Shown here in pieces: positions 11,034-20,337 of a stretch of DNA of 64,000 nt. A program made the position numbers and the translations under genes. The DNA lies in assembly GCF_000473145.1 (NCBI RefSeq), contig NZ_KI421500.1, positions 3,311,725 through 3,375,724 on the forward strand, written 5' to 3'. The stretch is from Leisingera daeponensis DSM 23529. GTDB taxonomy: Bacteria > Pseudomonadota > Alphaproteobacteria > Rhodobacterales > Rhodobacteraceae. Under the pieces are notes generated by a model. It saw only the letters and a list, made by a program, of their open reading frames with translations, did not search any database and had not been told where the DNA came from. Each line of letters opens with the position of its first letter. Position 1 is the stretch's first letter.

Positions 11034-11587
11034 ATAGCCACCTTCTGCATTTGCGCGAATCTCCTCTGACAGCCGCTAGGGCTTTGCGCGCCAGGTGTCC
11101 GGTTCTGCTCCAAGATCACCTTAAAGTCTGAAAAACAGGTTTTCACAACCGCAGCTATTTCCGCGGCGGGCTGTGCCGGCAGGATGGCGGCCGATGTGGA
11201 AAGCCCGCAGAGAGATTCGTTTCCGGTGCGGTAATTCCGGTGGCCGAGCCCCTGATTTGCGGCATCCCGCTGCGGCGGGGGCCGCAAACGGGCCGGTTCA
11301 GTATTACTTGAGGGCTCCGCCGATGCGGCGAATCGCTGAGGCTCAGCCCGTTTCTGCCGCGATACTGCGCCTGCAAATGCGAATCTGCGCGGCCGGGTGG
11401 AGCGGTGCCGCCGCCCGCCCGGTCCCGGCTGAAAACCGCCCGGCTGGCCGCCAATGGCCCAAGCGGCGCGAAATCCCTTTATTTTCAGGATATCCAGCTC
11501 GCAGGCGATGGCCGTTTGCATGCGAAAGCGGCAGCAAAGGCGTCTGGCTTGAGGCCAAGTTCTTGAAAACACTGATGTTCTGGAAGA
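11034..11587 (+). other. Gene-free stretch upstream of the hybrid kinase
   Basis: About 550 bases between the kinase start and tRNA-Thr. Both strands were read; the open frames here are short, lack convincing ribosome sites and resemble nothing known. The kinase promoter must lie at its left end. No repeat, hairpin-T tract or RNA gene could be supported. Confidence 0.5.
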
Positions 11588-11662
<75 letters not shown>

Positions 11663-11747
11663 GCCGGTGAGGGGGCTTTTAGGCATAAACGCGGAGGGGT
11701 GCAAGAGCATTCTGGACGGTTTTTTCGCACTAAGTTACAGAAGTTCT

Positions 11748-11903
11748 ATGGCAGAGAAGAAAACACCGAAAAACGACGGATCTGCGGCCTCCCGAGAAGA
11801 CCGGCTGAAGGCCGCGCTCAAGGCCAACATGGCCCGGCGCAAGGCCCAGGCCAAGGCGCGGGCTGACAAGCAGGACCAGGACACAGGTAAGAGCGGAGAG
11901 TAA
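11748..11903 (+). CDS. Small basic hypothetical protein upstream of murA
   Basis: A 51-residue protein, very rich in Lys, Ala, Arg and Gln and predicted to be helical and cytoplasmic. It starts MAEKKTPKN and ends DTGKSGE. It lies six bases before murA, so it is probably translated from the same message. Small lysine-rich proteins at this position recur in Rhodobacteraceae, to my recollection, but no function is known. The frame is open upstream, but ATG 11748 gives the sensible N-terminus. Confidence 0.65.
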   Translation: MAEKKTPKNDGSAASREDRLKAALKANMARRKAQAKARADKQDQDTGKSGE

Positions 11904-11909
11904 GAGCAG

Positions 11910-13178
11910 ATGGATTCGATTCTGGTAACGGGCAATGGCCCGCTGAACGGGCAGATCCCGATCGCGGGCGCTAAGAATGCCTGCCTGACCCTGATGCCGG
12001 CGACGCTGCTCAGCGAAGAGCCGCTGACGCTTACCAATGCGCCGCGGCTCAGCGACATCAAGACGATGACTCTGCTGCTGCAGTCCCTGGGGGCCGAAGT
12101 GTCCAGCCTGCAGGACGGCCAGGTGCTGGCACTGTCGAGCCATGACCTGACAAGCCATGTGGCCGATTATGAAATCGTGCGGAAAATGCGGGCTTCCAAC
12201 CTGGTGCTCGGCCCGATGCTGGCCCGTCTGGGCCAGGCCGTTGTGTCGCTGCCGGGCGGCTGCGCCATCGGCGCGCGGCCGATGGATCTGCACATCCACG
12301 GACTTGAGGCGCTTGGCGCCGAGATTGAGCTGAAAGACGGCTATCTGCACGCCAAGGCGCCGGGCGGCCTCAAAGGTGCGGTGGTCGAGCTGAGTTTTGC
12401 CTCGGTCGGCGCCACCGAAAACATCATGATGGCGGCCACGCTTGCCAAGGGCACCACTGTCATCAAGAACGCGGCGCGCGAGCCTGAGATCGTCGACCTG
12501 GCGGACTGCCTGCGCAAAATGGGTGCGCAGATCGAGGGCGATGGCAGCCCGAACATCACCATCCAGGGCGTTGACCGGCTGCATGGCGCAACTCACCAGG
12601 TGGTCACCGACCGGATCGAGCTTGGCACCTATATGCTGGCCCCCGCGATTTGCGGCGGCGAGGTCGAACTGCTGGGCGGCCGCCGCAGCCTGCTGGAAAG
12701 CTTCTGCGACAAGCTGGAAGCGGCGGGCATCGAGATCACCGAAAACGAAAACAGCCTGACCGTCAGCCGCAAGAACGGCCGGGTCCGGGCGGTGGACGTG
12801 GTGACTGAACCTTTCCCCGGCTTCCCGACCGACCTGCAGGCGCAGATGATGGCGCTGATGTGCACCGCCGAAGGCACCTCGGTGCTGGAAGAGAAGATCT
12901 TCGAAAACCGCTTCATGCACGCCCCGGAACTGGTGCGCATGGGGGCGCAGATCGAGGTGCATGGCGGCCATGCCACGGTGACCGGGGTCGAGAAACTGAA
13001 AGGCGCGCCCGTCATGGCCACTGATCTGCGGGCCTCGGTCTCGCTGATACTGGCCGGCATGGCAGCAGAAGGCGAAACCAAGGTGAGCCGTGTCTACCAC
13101 CTGGACCGCGGCTATGAGCATGTGGTGCGCAAGCTGTCCGGCGTCGGCGCCAAAATAGAACGGATCAAGGAGCAGTGA
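11910..13178 (+). CDS. murA: UDP-N-acetylglucosamine 1-carboxyvinyltransferase
   Basis: Catalyses the first committed step of peptidoglycan synthesis, moving enolpyruvate from PEP to UDP-GlcNAc in the cytoplasm. The 422-residue length matches the family. The active-site cysteine that fosfomycin alkylates is present in the [14 protein letters not shown] motif; the N-terminal [16 protein letters not shown] segment and the [14 protein letters not shown] segment are also family hallmarks. Its stop overlaps the start of the DUF2948 gene (TGATG). Confidence 0.97.
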   Translation: MDSILVTGNGPLNGQIPIAGAKNACLTLMPATLLSEEPLTLTNAPRLSDIKTMTLLLQSLGAEVSSLQDGQVLALSSHDLTSHVADYEIVRKMRASNLVLGPMLARLGQAVVSLPGGCAIGARPMDLHIHGLEALGAEIELKDGYLHAKAPGGLKGAVVELSFASVGATENIMMAATLAKGTTVIKNAAREPEIVDLADCLRKMGAQIEGDGSPNITIQGVDRLHGATHQVVTDRIELGTYMLAPAICGGEVELLGGRRSLLESFCDKLEAAGIEITENENSLTVSRKNGRVRAVDVVTEPFPGFPTDLQAQMMALMCTAEGTSVLEEKIFENRFMHAPELVRMGAQIEVHGGHATVTGVEKLKGAPVMATDLRASVSLILAGMAAEGETKVSRVYHLDRGYEHVVRKLSGVGAKIERIKEQ

Positions 13179-13654
13179 TGGCGGATGCAAGTTTCGAGGA
13201 TGGCCGTGAGATTCCGCTGAATCTGGGCGCCCTGGAGGAAGAGGACCTCAAGGTCATCTCCTCTCTGATCCAGGACGCAGTCTTTCCTGCAACTGAAATG
13301 AGCTGGCGCGCCTCGCAGCGCCGCTTTGCCCTGCTGCTGAACCGCTTCCGCTGGGAGGACCGGGATGCCGCCGAACGCCGCGGCCGCGCCTATGAACGGG
13401 TGCAGTCGCTGCTGGTGGTGGACAATGTGCTGCGGGTGGCCTCGCAAGGGGTCGACCGCAAGGACAAGGATCTGGTGCTGTCCCTGCTTGCCGTCAGTTT
13501 CGAACCCGGCGAGGACGGCACCGGCCACGTGCTGCTCACCCTGGCGGGCGACGGTGCCATCCGCCTGACGGTCGAGGCGCTGGAAGTCTCTCTGCGCGAT
13601 GTGACCCGGCCCTATCGTGCCCCCTCCGGGAAGGCCCCGGACCACAAAGCCTGA
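13178..13654 (+). CDS. DUF2948 family protein
   Basis: A 158-residue protein of the alphaproteobacterial DUF2948 family, recognised by the LKVISSLIQDAVFPATEMSW start and the FALLLNRFRWE and LTLAGDGAIRL segments. Function is not established. Its start overlaps the murA stop, and it precedes hisD, the common gene order in Rhodobacteraceae. No signal peptide or membrane segment is seen. Confidence 0.85.
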   Translation: MADASFEDGREIPLNLGALEEEDLKVISSLIQDAVFPATEMSWRASQRRFALLLNRFRWEDRDAAERRGRAYERVQSLLVVDNVLRVASQGVDRKDKDLVLSLLAVSFEPGEDGTGHVLLTLAGDGAIRLTVEALEVSLRDVTRPYRAPSGKAPDHKA

Positions 13655-13861
13655 CCAGCGCAATACTAGCCCGGCCTCTCCCGGGCCTTTGCAGTAAGGC
13701 TGCGCAACCGGACCGGCGCTCCGGGGCGTTGGCCGCCGGTTACAGAAGGGGCGGCGCCCCGCGATTGCGTCCATTTGCGCCGCGCACGCTCATGCATCTT
13801 GAGCCCATAGATCTTGAGACTGTCCGGTCATGCAGCTATGCGAAGGCCAAAGGAGATCCCG

Positions 13862-15163
13862 ATGCCGCAGTTTCTGAACACCCGTGACACCGATTTCGAA
13901 GCATCCTTCACGGCGCTGCTGGGCGCCAAGCGCGAAGATAGCCCGGATGTGGACGCCATCGTGGCCGGGATCATCGCGGACGTGCGCGCCCGTGGCGATG
14001 CGGCGCTGGTGGAGCTGACGGCCAAATTCGACCGGCTGGACCTGGCGCCCGCGCAGCTGCGCATCACCGATGCGGAGGTTGATGCGGCCATTGCCGAAGT
14101 CTCCGCCGAAGAACGCGCCGCGCTGGAGCTGGCGGCAGACCGCATCCGCGCCTATCACGCGCGCCAGATGCCGCAGGATGCGCATTGGACGGATGAAGCC
14201 GGCGCAACGCTGGGCTGGCGCTGGTCGGCAGTCTCGGCTGCCGGGCTTTACGTGCCGGGCGGGCTTGCGTCCTATCCGTCATCGGTTCTGATGAACGCCA
14301 TCCCGGCCAAGGTGGCCGGTGTCGGGCGGCTGGCGGTCACGGTGCCAACGCCGGACGGCCAGATCAACCCGCTGGTGCTGCTGGCAGCACGGATTGCCGG
14401 AGTCGATGAAATCTACCGCGTCGGCGGTGCGCAGGCCGTGGCGGCGCTGGCCTATGGCACCGAAACCATCGCACCGGTGGACAAGATCACCGGCCCCGGC
14501 AACGCTTTTGTCGCGGCGGCCAAACGGCGGGTGTTCGGCAAGGTCGGCATCGACATGATTGCAGGCCCCTCCGAAATCCTGGTGATCGCGGACAAGGACA
14601 ACAACCCGGACTGGATCGCGCTGGACCTGATGAGCCAGGCCGAACACGACGAAAGCGCCCAGTCCATCCTGATCACCGATGACGAAGGCTTTGGCCGCGC
14701 GGTGGCCGAGGCGGTGGAGAAACGGCTGGAGACGCTGCAACGCCGCGCCATTGCCGGCGTCTCCTGGCGCGATTTCGGGGCGGTGATCACCGTGCGGGAC
14801 CTGGATGAAGCCGCTGCGCTGTCCAACCGCATCGCACCGGAGCACCTGGAGCTGTGCGTCGCCGACCCGGTGGCCCTCAGCGAAAAGACGGTACACGCGG
14901 GCGCGATTTTCCTGGGCCAGTACACGCCCGAAGCCATCGGCGATTATGTCGGCGGCCCGAACCACGTGCTGCCGACCGCGCGCTCGGCGCGGTTCTCCTC
15001 CGGCCTGTCGGTGCTGGATTTCCTCAAGCGCACGACGCTCAGCCAGATGACACCGGATGCGCTGCGCGCCATTGGCCCGGCGGCCGAAGTGCTGGCGCAA
15101 AGCGAAAGCCTGGAGGCGCATGGTCTGTCCGTCACCGCACGTCTGGAAGCGTTGAACGGGTAA
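13862..15163 (+). CDS. hisD: Histidinol dehydrogenase
   Basis: Zinc enzyme that carries out the last two steps of histidine synthesis, oxidising L-histidinol twice with NAD+. The 433-residue length is normal. The signature region TGPGNAFVAAAKRRVFGKVGIDM, GPSEILVIAD and the zinc/catalytic region around QAEHDESAQS and APEHLE are all present. ATG 13862 is chosen because AAGGAGATCCC immediately precedes it; an earlier in-frame ATG at 13814 has no such site. It is separated from DUF2948 by about 200 bases in which no gene is seen. Confidence 0.97.
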   Translation: MPQFLNTRDTDFEASFTALLGAKREDSPDVDAIVAGIIADVRARGDAALVELTAKFDRLDLAPAQLRITDAEVDAAIAEVSAEERAALELAADRIRAYHARQMPQDAHWTDEAGATLGWRWSAVSAAGLYVPGGLASYPSSVLMNAIPAKVAGVGRLAVTVPTPDGQINPLVLLAARIAGVDEIYRVGGAQAVAALAYGTETIAPVDKITGPGNAFVAAAKRRVFGKVGIDMIAGPSEILVIADKDNNPDWIALDLMSQAEHDESAQSILITDDEGFGRAVAEAVEKRLETLQRRAIAGVSWRDFGAVITVRDLDEAAALSNRIAPEHLELCVADPVALSEKTVHAGAIFLGQYTPEAIGDYVGGPNHVLPTARSARFSSGLSVLDFLKRTTLSQMTPDALRAIGPAAEVLAQSESLEAHGLSVTARLEALNG

Positions 15164-15205
15164 GGGCCGGAGGGGCGCTGCCCCTCTGCGCGTGCCGCGC
15201 ATTCA

Positions 15206-15366
15206 CCCCGGGATATTTTCAGCCAGATGAAAAGGGATCCGCGCCCCGGGTCTGCCGGGGCGCTTCACCTGGCGCGGTCATCGGCGTCCCCGCCTGTACC
15301 GCGGGACGAGGGTTGCCAAGTTTGGTTAATGATCCGTTGCTTCATCTGGCCCCAAATATCCCCGAC
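15206..15366. repeat. Pair of inverted Roseobacter-type intergenic elements
   Basis: Two copies of the same short element face each other: CCCCGGGATATTTTCAGCCA..GATGAA at 15206-15231 on the plus strand and its relative at 15341-15366 on the minus strand. They share GGATATTT and GCCAGATGAA. I recall similar sequence widely between genes in Roseobacter genomes; the role is unknown. A degenerate copy may lie near 19660 (GCGATATTTTCGGC). Confidence 0.55.
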
Positions 15367-15377
15367 GGAGGCCGCAA

Positions 15378-15400
15378 GTCATTTTTCCCGGAAAAATGAC
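15378..15400 (-). terminator. Near-perfect palindrome at the end of the SDR gene
   Basis: An 11-base arm GTCATTTTTCC and its exact complement GGAAAAATGAC flank a single base. It lies eight bases beyond the SDR stop and, with its run of T in the stem, looks like a terminator for that gene; the tight loop makes the exact fold uncertain. Confidence 0.55.
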
Positions 15401-15407
15401 GCAGCAC

Positions 15408-16169
15408 TCAGTAGTGCGCGGTATAGCCGCCATCCACCGCCAGCACCTGTCCGGTGATGTAGGACGCGGCAGGGGAGGCGAGGAACAGAACGGCGGGCGC
15501 CAGTTCCTCAGGCTCGCCCCAGCGGCCGAGGGAGGTGGCCGCCTTGAGCTTTTCCGCAATCGCCGGATCCGCCGCCGCGGCCATGTTCGGGGCGGTCTTG
15601 AAGAACCCCGGGGCAATGGCATTCACGGTGATGCCCATTGGCCCCAGCTCCGCCGCCAGCGCCCTGGTCATGCCGTTGATACCGGCCTTGGCGGTGGTGT
15701 AGGCGGCGTCGCCTGCCTGCGCGATAAGGCCCGCGATCGAGGAGATATTGATGATGCGGCCATAGCCCTTGGCCGCCATCTGAGCCGCCGCCAGCTGGCT
15801 CAGGCGGAAGGGGGACACCAGGTCGACCTCCCACAGCGCCTGCAGATCGGCGCGGGAGAATTCCGGCAGGCTGCGGCGGTCGCGCTGGCCGACGTTGTTG
15901 ACCAGGATATCAAGCCCGCCTGCCGCCGCGATGCCTTCCATCGCCGCGATGCAGGCCTCTTCATTTGCCACGTCCAGAACCAGCGGGCGAGCGGTGCCGG
16001 GCATCCGGTCAACGGCCGCTGCGACCCGCTCTTCGCTGCGGCCGTTGACCCAGACCTCGGCCCCGGCCCCTGCCAGCAGCTGGGCGGCGGCAAAGCCTAG
16101 CCCGTCCGTGGACCCGGTCACCAGCGCACGCTGGCCTGCGAGGGAAAACTGTTCAAGTGCTGTCATCAT
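15408..16169 (-). CDS. Short-chain dehydrogenase/reductase
   Basis: Cytoplasmic NAD(P)-dependent oxidoreductase of 253 residues. It shows the classical SDR motifs: TGSTDGLG (cofactor glycine motif), NNVGQ, the catalytic Ser in NISSIAG, YTTAK with the catalytic Tyr and Lys, and the C-terminal [13 protein letters not shown]. Overall it resembles gluconate 5-dehydrogenase or FabG-like members, but the substrate cannot be named. The start at 16169 has AGGAGACAGG just ahead; longer frames add an unlikely N-terminus. It is transcribed away from UPF0262. Confidence 0.88.
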   Translation of the reverse strand: MMTALEQFSLAGQRALVTGSTDGLGFAAAQLLAGAGAEVWVNGRSEERVAAAVDRMPGTARPLVLDVANEEACIAAMEGIAAAGGLDILVNNVGQRDRRSLPEFSRADLQALWEVDLVSPFRLSQLAAAQMAAKGYGRIINISSIAGLIAQAGDAAYTTAKAGINGMTRALAAELGPMGITVNAIAPGFFKTAPNMAAAADPAIAEKLKAATSLGRWGEPEELAPAVLFLASPAASYITGQVLAVDGGYTAHY

Positions 16170-16324
16170 CCTGTCTCCTGCGGGGGCAGGCTGGGCAGGC
16201 GGGCGCTGTCTGTCAAGCGCTGCCGCAAACCGCCCGTGCCGTGACGCCTGCTGCCGCATTGCCCCAAGCGCGCCGGTGCGATACTCATGGCCGGACGCCT
16301 TAGCGCATATAGAGACAAAGACCC

Positions 16325-16804
16325 ATGAGCCGCATCAGCCACATCGAACTGGACGACCGCAACCTGCCGCCTCCGACCCCTGAGATCGAGCAGGAGCGCA
16401 AGGTGGCGATCTATGATCTGATCGAAGAGAACAGCTTTACCCTGCCGTCCCGCGAGGACCGCGATCTGCCCGAAGGCCCGTACCATCTGGGCCTGGCAAT
16501 CCGCGACAAGCGGCTGGTGTTCGACATCAACACAGAAGCAGGCGAGAAGGCCGCGGAATTCCACCTGTCGCTGTCGCCCTTCCGGCAGGTGGTGAAAGAC
16601 TACTACCAGATCTGCGAAAGCTACTTCACCGCGGTGAAGACCATGCCGCCAAGCCAGATCGAGACCATCGACATGGCCCGGCGCGGCATCCACAACGAAG
16701 GCAGCCGGGTGCTGCAGGAGCGGCTGGAGGGCAAGGCCGAGGTTGATACCGACACCGCCCGCCGCCTGTTCACCCTGATTTGCGTCCTGCATTTCGGAGG
16801 CTGA
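16325..16804 (+). CDS. UPF0262 family protein
   Basis: A 159-residue cytoplasmic protein of unknown function belonging to UPF0262, found in alphaproteobacteria. Recognised from the [20 protein letters not shown] start, the [16 protein letters not shown] segment and the [17 protein letters not shown] helix. It is directly followed, three bases later, by the low-molecular-weight phosphatase gene, an arrangement conserved in the clade and suggestive of a shared but unknown role. Confidence 0.88.
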   Translation: MSRISHIELDDRNLPPPTPEIEQERKVAIYDLIEENSFTLPSREDRDLPEGPYHLGLAIRDKRLVFDINTEAGEKAAEFHLSLSPFRQVVKDYYQICESYFTAVKTMPPSQIETIDMARRGIHNEGSRVLQERLEGKAEVDTDTARRLFTLICVLHFGG

Positions 16805-16807
16805 CGG

Positions 16808-17266
16808 GTGGAGGAGCTGCCGCAGTCCGTTCTGTTCTGTTGCGACCACAATTCGGTCCGCTCTCCGATGGCGGAGGGCATCATGAAGAAATTCTATGGC
16901 ACCGGCACCTATGTGCAGTCTGCCGGTGTCAAGAACGACATGGAAATCGACGGCTTCTCCATCGCGGTCTGCCAGGAAATAGATGTCGAGCTGTCGCGCC
17001 ACCGCTCGCGCTCCTTTGACGAGATGGAACGCTGGGGCGATGACCTGTCGTCCTTTGACCTGGTGGTGGCACTGTCGCCCGCCAGCCAGCGCCGGGCGCT
17101 GGAACTGACCCGTTTTTTCCACCTCGATGTCGAATATTGGCCGATTATGGACCCAACCGGGCTCGGCGAGACGCGCGAAGCTAAGCTAGATATCTACCGT
17201 CAAACACGGGATCAAATCATCCAGCACCTGAAAAACCGCTGGGGCGAACCGACGGAGAGAACATGA
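16808..17266 (+). CDS. Low-molecular-weight protein-tyrosine-phosphatase-like protein
   Basis: A 152-residue protein with the CX5R phosphatase loop near the N-terminus (CDHNSVRSPMAE, Cys and Arg both present) and a DPTGLG segment near residue 120 where the family has its general-acid Asp. The arsenate reductase (ArsC) fold is the same, but the extra cysteines that ArsC uses are not obvious, so a phosphotyrosine or small-phosphoester phosphatase is more likely. The initiator is GTG. It overlaps the following SnoaL-like gene by four bases. Confidence 0.8.
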   Translation: MEELPQSVLFCCDHNSVRSPMAEGIMKKFYGTGTYVQSAGVKNDMEIDGFSIAVCQEIDVELSRHRSRSFDEMERWGDDLSSFDLVVALSPASQRRALELTRFFHLDVEYWPIMDPTGLGETREAKLDIYRQTRDQIIQHLKNRWGEPTERT

Positions 17267-17661
17267 CCGACACCATCGCGCGTTATTTTGAAGCCTTCAA
17301 TGCAGGCGATACCGATGCCATGCTGGACTGCCTGGACGAGCAGATTGCCCACCACGTCAATGAAGGCAAGATCCGGGTGGGCAAGGAGAAATTCGCGGAG
17401 TTCTGCGCCCACATGAGCCGCTGCTACAAGGAAGAGCTGACCGGTATGGTGATCTTTTCCAATGAGGACGGCACGCGGGCGGCGGCGGAATTCATCGTCA
17501 ACGGCACCTATCTGGAAACCGACGCGGGCCTGCCCGAAGCCAAGGGCCAGACCTACCGCCTGCCGGGCGGCTCGTTCTTTGAGCTGAAGAACGGCAAGAT
17601 TTCCCGCGTCACCACCTATTACAACCTGGCTGACTGGATCGCCCAGGTTTCGGCGGGATGA
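17263..17661 (+). CDS. SnoaL/NTF2-like protein (ketosteroid isomerase-related)
   Basis: A 132-residue single-domain protein of the NTF2-like/SnoaL superfamily. The start TIARYFEAFNAGDTDAMLDCL, the middle GTYLETDAGLPEAKG and the end GKISRVTTYYNLADWI fit this cone-shaped fold. Members act as isomerases, hydrolases or ligand binders, so the reaction cannot be stated. It is translationally coupled by four-base overlaps to the genes on both sides. Confidence 0.78.
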   Translation: MTDTIARYFEAFNAGDTDAMLDCLDEQIAHHVNEGKIRVGKEKFAEFCAHMSRCYKEELTGMVIFSNEDGTRAAAEFIVNGTYLETDAGLPEAKGQTYRLPGGSFFELKNGKISRVTTYYNLADWIAQVSAG

Positions 17662-18293
17662 CCCTCCGCGTCGAAACCATGACCGGCGCGGCGCTGGAAG
17701 CCGCGCTGGACGATGTGGCGCACCTGCGGATCAACGTGTTCCGCGCCTGGCCGTATCTCTATGACGGCGATCTGGCGTATGAGCGCGCATATCTGCAAAG
17801 CTACCGCGACAGTGACCGCGCCATTGTGGTCGGCGCTTTCGACGGCGATGTTCTGGTCGGCGCCTCCACTGGCGCGCCGCTGGCTGATCACGCGGATGAT
17901 TTCGCGGCAGCCCTTGAGGGCACCGGCATTGAGCTGAAGGACGTTTTCTACTGCGCCGAATCGGTTCTGCTGCCCGAATACCGCGGGCAGGGTGCCGGTC
18001 ACGGTTTCTTTGACGCGCGAGAGGCGCACGCCCGCAAACACGGTTTCCGCAAATGCGCGTTTTGCGGCGTGCAGCGTCCGGCGGACCATCCGCTGCGCCC
18101 GGCGGATTACGCGCCGCTGGACCCGTTCTGGCGCAAGCGCGGCTACCAGCCCCTTGCTGGCGCCATCGCGCATTTCTCTTGGAAAGACGTCGATCAGGCG
18201 CAAGAAACGAAGAAGCCGCTGCAGTTCTGGATCCGGGATTTGCAGCACTGCCGGAGCGGTTTGGCCGGGGCGCCTTCTGACAGTCCCTTGTAA
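17658..18293 (+). CDS. GNAT-family N-acetyltransferase
   Basis: A 211-residue acyltransferase. The acetyl-CoA-binding motif A is visible as LLPEYRGQGAGHGFFDAREAHA. Its neighbour downstream is a nitrilase-superfamily amidohydrolase; in some bacteria a GNAT domain and such a hydrolase are fused in one protein, so the two may act together on a small amine or amide. It overlaps the SnoaL-like gene by four bases. The C-terminal 25 residues after WIRDLQHC look non-conserved. Confidence 0.82.
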   Translation: MTLRVETMTGAALEAALDDVAHLRINVFRAWPYLYDGDLAYERAYLQSYRDSDRAIVVGAFDGDVLVGASTGAPLADHADDFAAALEGTGIELKDVFYCAESVLLPEYRGQGAGHGFFDAREAHARKHGFRKCAFCGVQRPADHPLRPADYAPLDPFWRKRGYQPLAGAIAHFSWKDVDQAQETKKPLQFWIRDLQHCRSGLAGAPSDSPL

Positions 18294-18396
18294 GAGGGGT
18301 GCACAGGGGGTGTACGGAAGGCCCCCCCGTTTTCGAAAACCGTCAAAAGCAACCGGAACTCTCTGCACAGCTAGAATTGCACAAAGGGAAGACAGG

Positions 18397-19275
18397 ATGA
18401 AAATCGCCACTGCCGCTTACCCGCTCGACTGGCTCGACAGTTGGGCTCAGTACGAAGACAAGCTGGCCGCGTGGGTTGCGGAAGCTGCCGGCAACGGCGC
18501 TGATCTGCTGGTGTTCCCGGAATACGGCGCGATGGAGCTGTCCACCCTGGACGGCGCGGCGGTAGCCGGGGATCTGGCGCAATCGATCCATTCGGTCTCG
18601 GAAAAGATGGAGGACGCCGCGGCGCTGCACCTGAGGCTGGCCGCTGAATACGGGGTGCACATCCTGGGCGCATCGGCGCCCGTGAACAGCGGGCTGGACC
18701 AGCCGGTGAACCGGGCGGAATTCTACACGCCCGGCGGCAGCCGCGACCATCAGGACAAGCAGATCATGACCCGGTTCGAGCGCGCGCCGTGGGGCATCGC
18801 CGGGGGCGGCCCGCTCAAGATCTTCGAGACCAGCTTGGGCAGAATCGGTGTGCTGATCTGCTATGACAGCGAGTTCCCGCTGCTGGGCCGTGCCCTGGCG
18901 GAGGCGGATGTGATTCTCGTCCCCTCCTGCACGGAGGCGCTGGCCGGATACTCGCGGGTGCGCATCGGCGCGATGTCGCGGGCGCTGGAAAACCAGTGCG
19001 TAACCGCAATGGCCTCCGTCGTGGGCAGCAACGCATGGTCCGAGGCGGTGGACACAAATACCGGCATGGGCGGCATTTTCGGCCCGCCGGACAAAGGGTT
19101 CCCCGGAACCGGGGTGGTGGCCGAGGGCGTGCTCAATCAGCCGGGCTGGACCTACGGCGAGGCTGATCTGGACACAATTGCCCATGTGCGGGCCGATGGC
19201 GGGGTGCTGAACCGGCTGCATTGGGAGGAGCAGATGCCGCGGGTGAATTCGGTCACAAAAGCCGTGTTGCCCTGA
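18397..19275 (+). CDS. Carbon-nitrogen hydrolase (nitrilase superfamily)
   Basis: A 292-residue cytoplasmic amidohydrolase. The Glu-Lys-Cys triad is visible: Glu in VFPEYGAMEL, Lys in HQDKQIMTRFE and Cys in GVLICYDSEFPLLGR. It probably cleaves an amide, perhaps an omega-amide or carbamoyl compound. ATG 18397 is chosen because AGGGAAGACAGG precedes it and the protein then begins MKIATAAYPLDW as nitrilases do. It follows the GNAT gene after about 100 bases. Confidence 0.88.
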   Translation: MKIATAAYPLDWLDSWAQYEDKLAAWVAEAAGNGADLLVFPEYGAMELSTLDGAAVAGDLAQSIHSVSEKMEDAAALHLRLAAEYGVHILGASAPVNSGLDQPVNRAEFYTPGGSRDHQDKQIMTRFERAPWGIAGGGPLKIFETSLGRIGVLICYDSEFPLLGRALAEADVILVPSCTEALAGYSRVRIGAMSRALENQCVTAMASVVGSNAWSEAVDTNTGMGGIFGPPDKGFPGTGVVAEGVLNQPGWTYGEADLDTIAHVRADGGVLNRLHWEEQMPRVNSVTKAVLP

Positions 19276-19358
19276 TTGAGGCCTTGAAATATTGGGAAAA
19301 TGCCCCCATTTAAGCGCACGTCCTGCAGTTTGCGGGTTAACCCAATGATGGAGACAAC

Positions 19359-19577
19359 ATGGCCAAGGAAGATACGCTCGAATTTCCCGGTGTCGTGAAG
19401 GAACTCCTGCCTAACGCGACGTTTCGGGTCGAGCTGGAAAACGGCCATGAAATCATCGCGCACACGGCAGGCAAGATGCGCAAGAACCGCATCCGTGTTC
19501 TGGCTGGCGACCGGGTCCAGGTCGAAATGACCCCCTACGACCTCACTAAGGGCCGGATCAACTACCGCTTCAAGTAA
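19359..19577 (+). CDS. infA: Translation initiation factor IF-1
   Basis: A 72-residue S1-type OB-fold protein that binds the ribosomal A site with IF-2 and IF-3 during initiation. The sequence is essentially canonical: [44 protein letters not shown] and the GRINYRFK ending. A hairpin terminator follows within 25 bases, so the short message probably ends there. Confidence 0.98.
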   Translation: MAKEDTLEFPGVVKELLPNATFRVELENGHEIIAHTAGKMRKNRIRVLAGDRVQVEMTPYDLTKGRINYRFK

Positions 19578-19600
19578 GCCGTTGATCTGACAAGACAATC

Positions 19601-19630
19601 AAAGCCCGGCATCGCGCCGGGCTTTTGTTT
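19601..19630 (+). terminator. Rho-independent terminator after infA
   Basis: Perfect 10-bp stem AAAGCCCGGC (19601-19610) with GCCGGGCTTT (19616-19625), a five-base loop and a T-rich tail. It lies 23 bases after the infA stop. Confidence 0.88.
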
Positions 19631-19755
19631 TTGAAGCGGCTTTGCAGCCGCGGCCTACGGCGGCGATATTTTCGGCAACAGGAAGGGGGCCAGTGCGCTT
19701 TTCCGCTGCCGGAATTCACCGTATGACAGGCGCGAACAGGCAAGAGGGCCAAGAC

Positions 19756-20337
19756 ATGGCATTCATTCTGGGATCGGGCAGTCCGCGGCGGCTGCAGCTT
19801 TTGGCGCAGCTAGGCGTGCATCCTGACGCTGTGCGCCCGCCGGAAATCGACGAGACGCCGCTGAAGGGCGAGCTGCCGCGCGACTATTGCGCGCGGGTGA
19901 CGCGGGAAAAAACGCAGGCTGTCCCCGCGGGGACGGACGATATTGTCTTGTGTGCCGACACCACCGTCGCCTTGGGCCGCCGCATCCTTGGCAAGCCGCG
20001 CGATGCCGGGGAGGCTGCTGCGTTCCTGCTCGCCCTGTCGGGCCGCCGCCACCGGGTCATCACAGCTGTCGCCGTGCGCCGCGGGGACCAGATCTGGGAA
20101 AAGGACGTGGTGAGCCAGGTGAAAATGAAAAACCTGTCTGACGAGGAGCTGAATGCCTACCTCGCAACAGGCGATTGGGAAGGCAAGGCCGGCGCCTATG
20201 CCATCCAGGGGCCCGCCGGGGCCTTCATCCCATGGATCAGCGGCTCGTTCACCGGTATCGTCGGGCTGCCGCTGTCAGAAACTGCCAATCTTCTGCGCGC
20301 CGCCGGGCTGCCGCTGTATCAGGAGGCCGCCGCATGA
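19756..20337 (+). CDS. maf: Maf-family nucleotide pyrophosphatase
   Basis: A 193-residue house-cleaning enzyme that hydrolyses non-standard or excess nucleoside triphosphates to monophosphates; members act on dTTP/UTP or modified pyrimidines. The hallmark N-terminus [23 protein letters not shown] and the [18 protein letters not shown] segment are present. ATG 19756 is chosen by the family-typical start. Its stop overlaps the next start (ATGA), and it is part of the maf - RNase E/G - yacG operon common in Rhodobacteraceae. Confidence 0.93.
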   Translation: MAFILGSGSPRRLQLLAQLGVHPDAVRPPEIDETPLKGELPRDYCARVTREKTQAVPAGTDDIVLCADTTVALGRRILGKPRDAGEAAAFLLALSGRRHRVITAVAVRRGDQIWEKDVVSQVKMKNLSDEELNAYLATGDWEGKAGAYAIQGPAGAFIPWISGSFTGIVGLPLSETANLLRAAGLPLYQEAAA

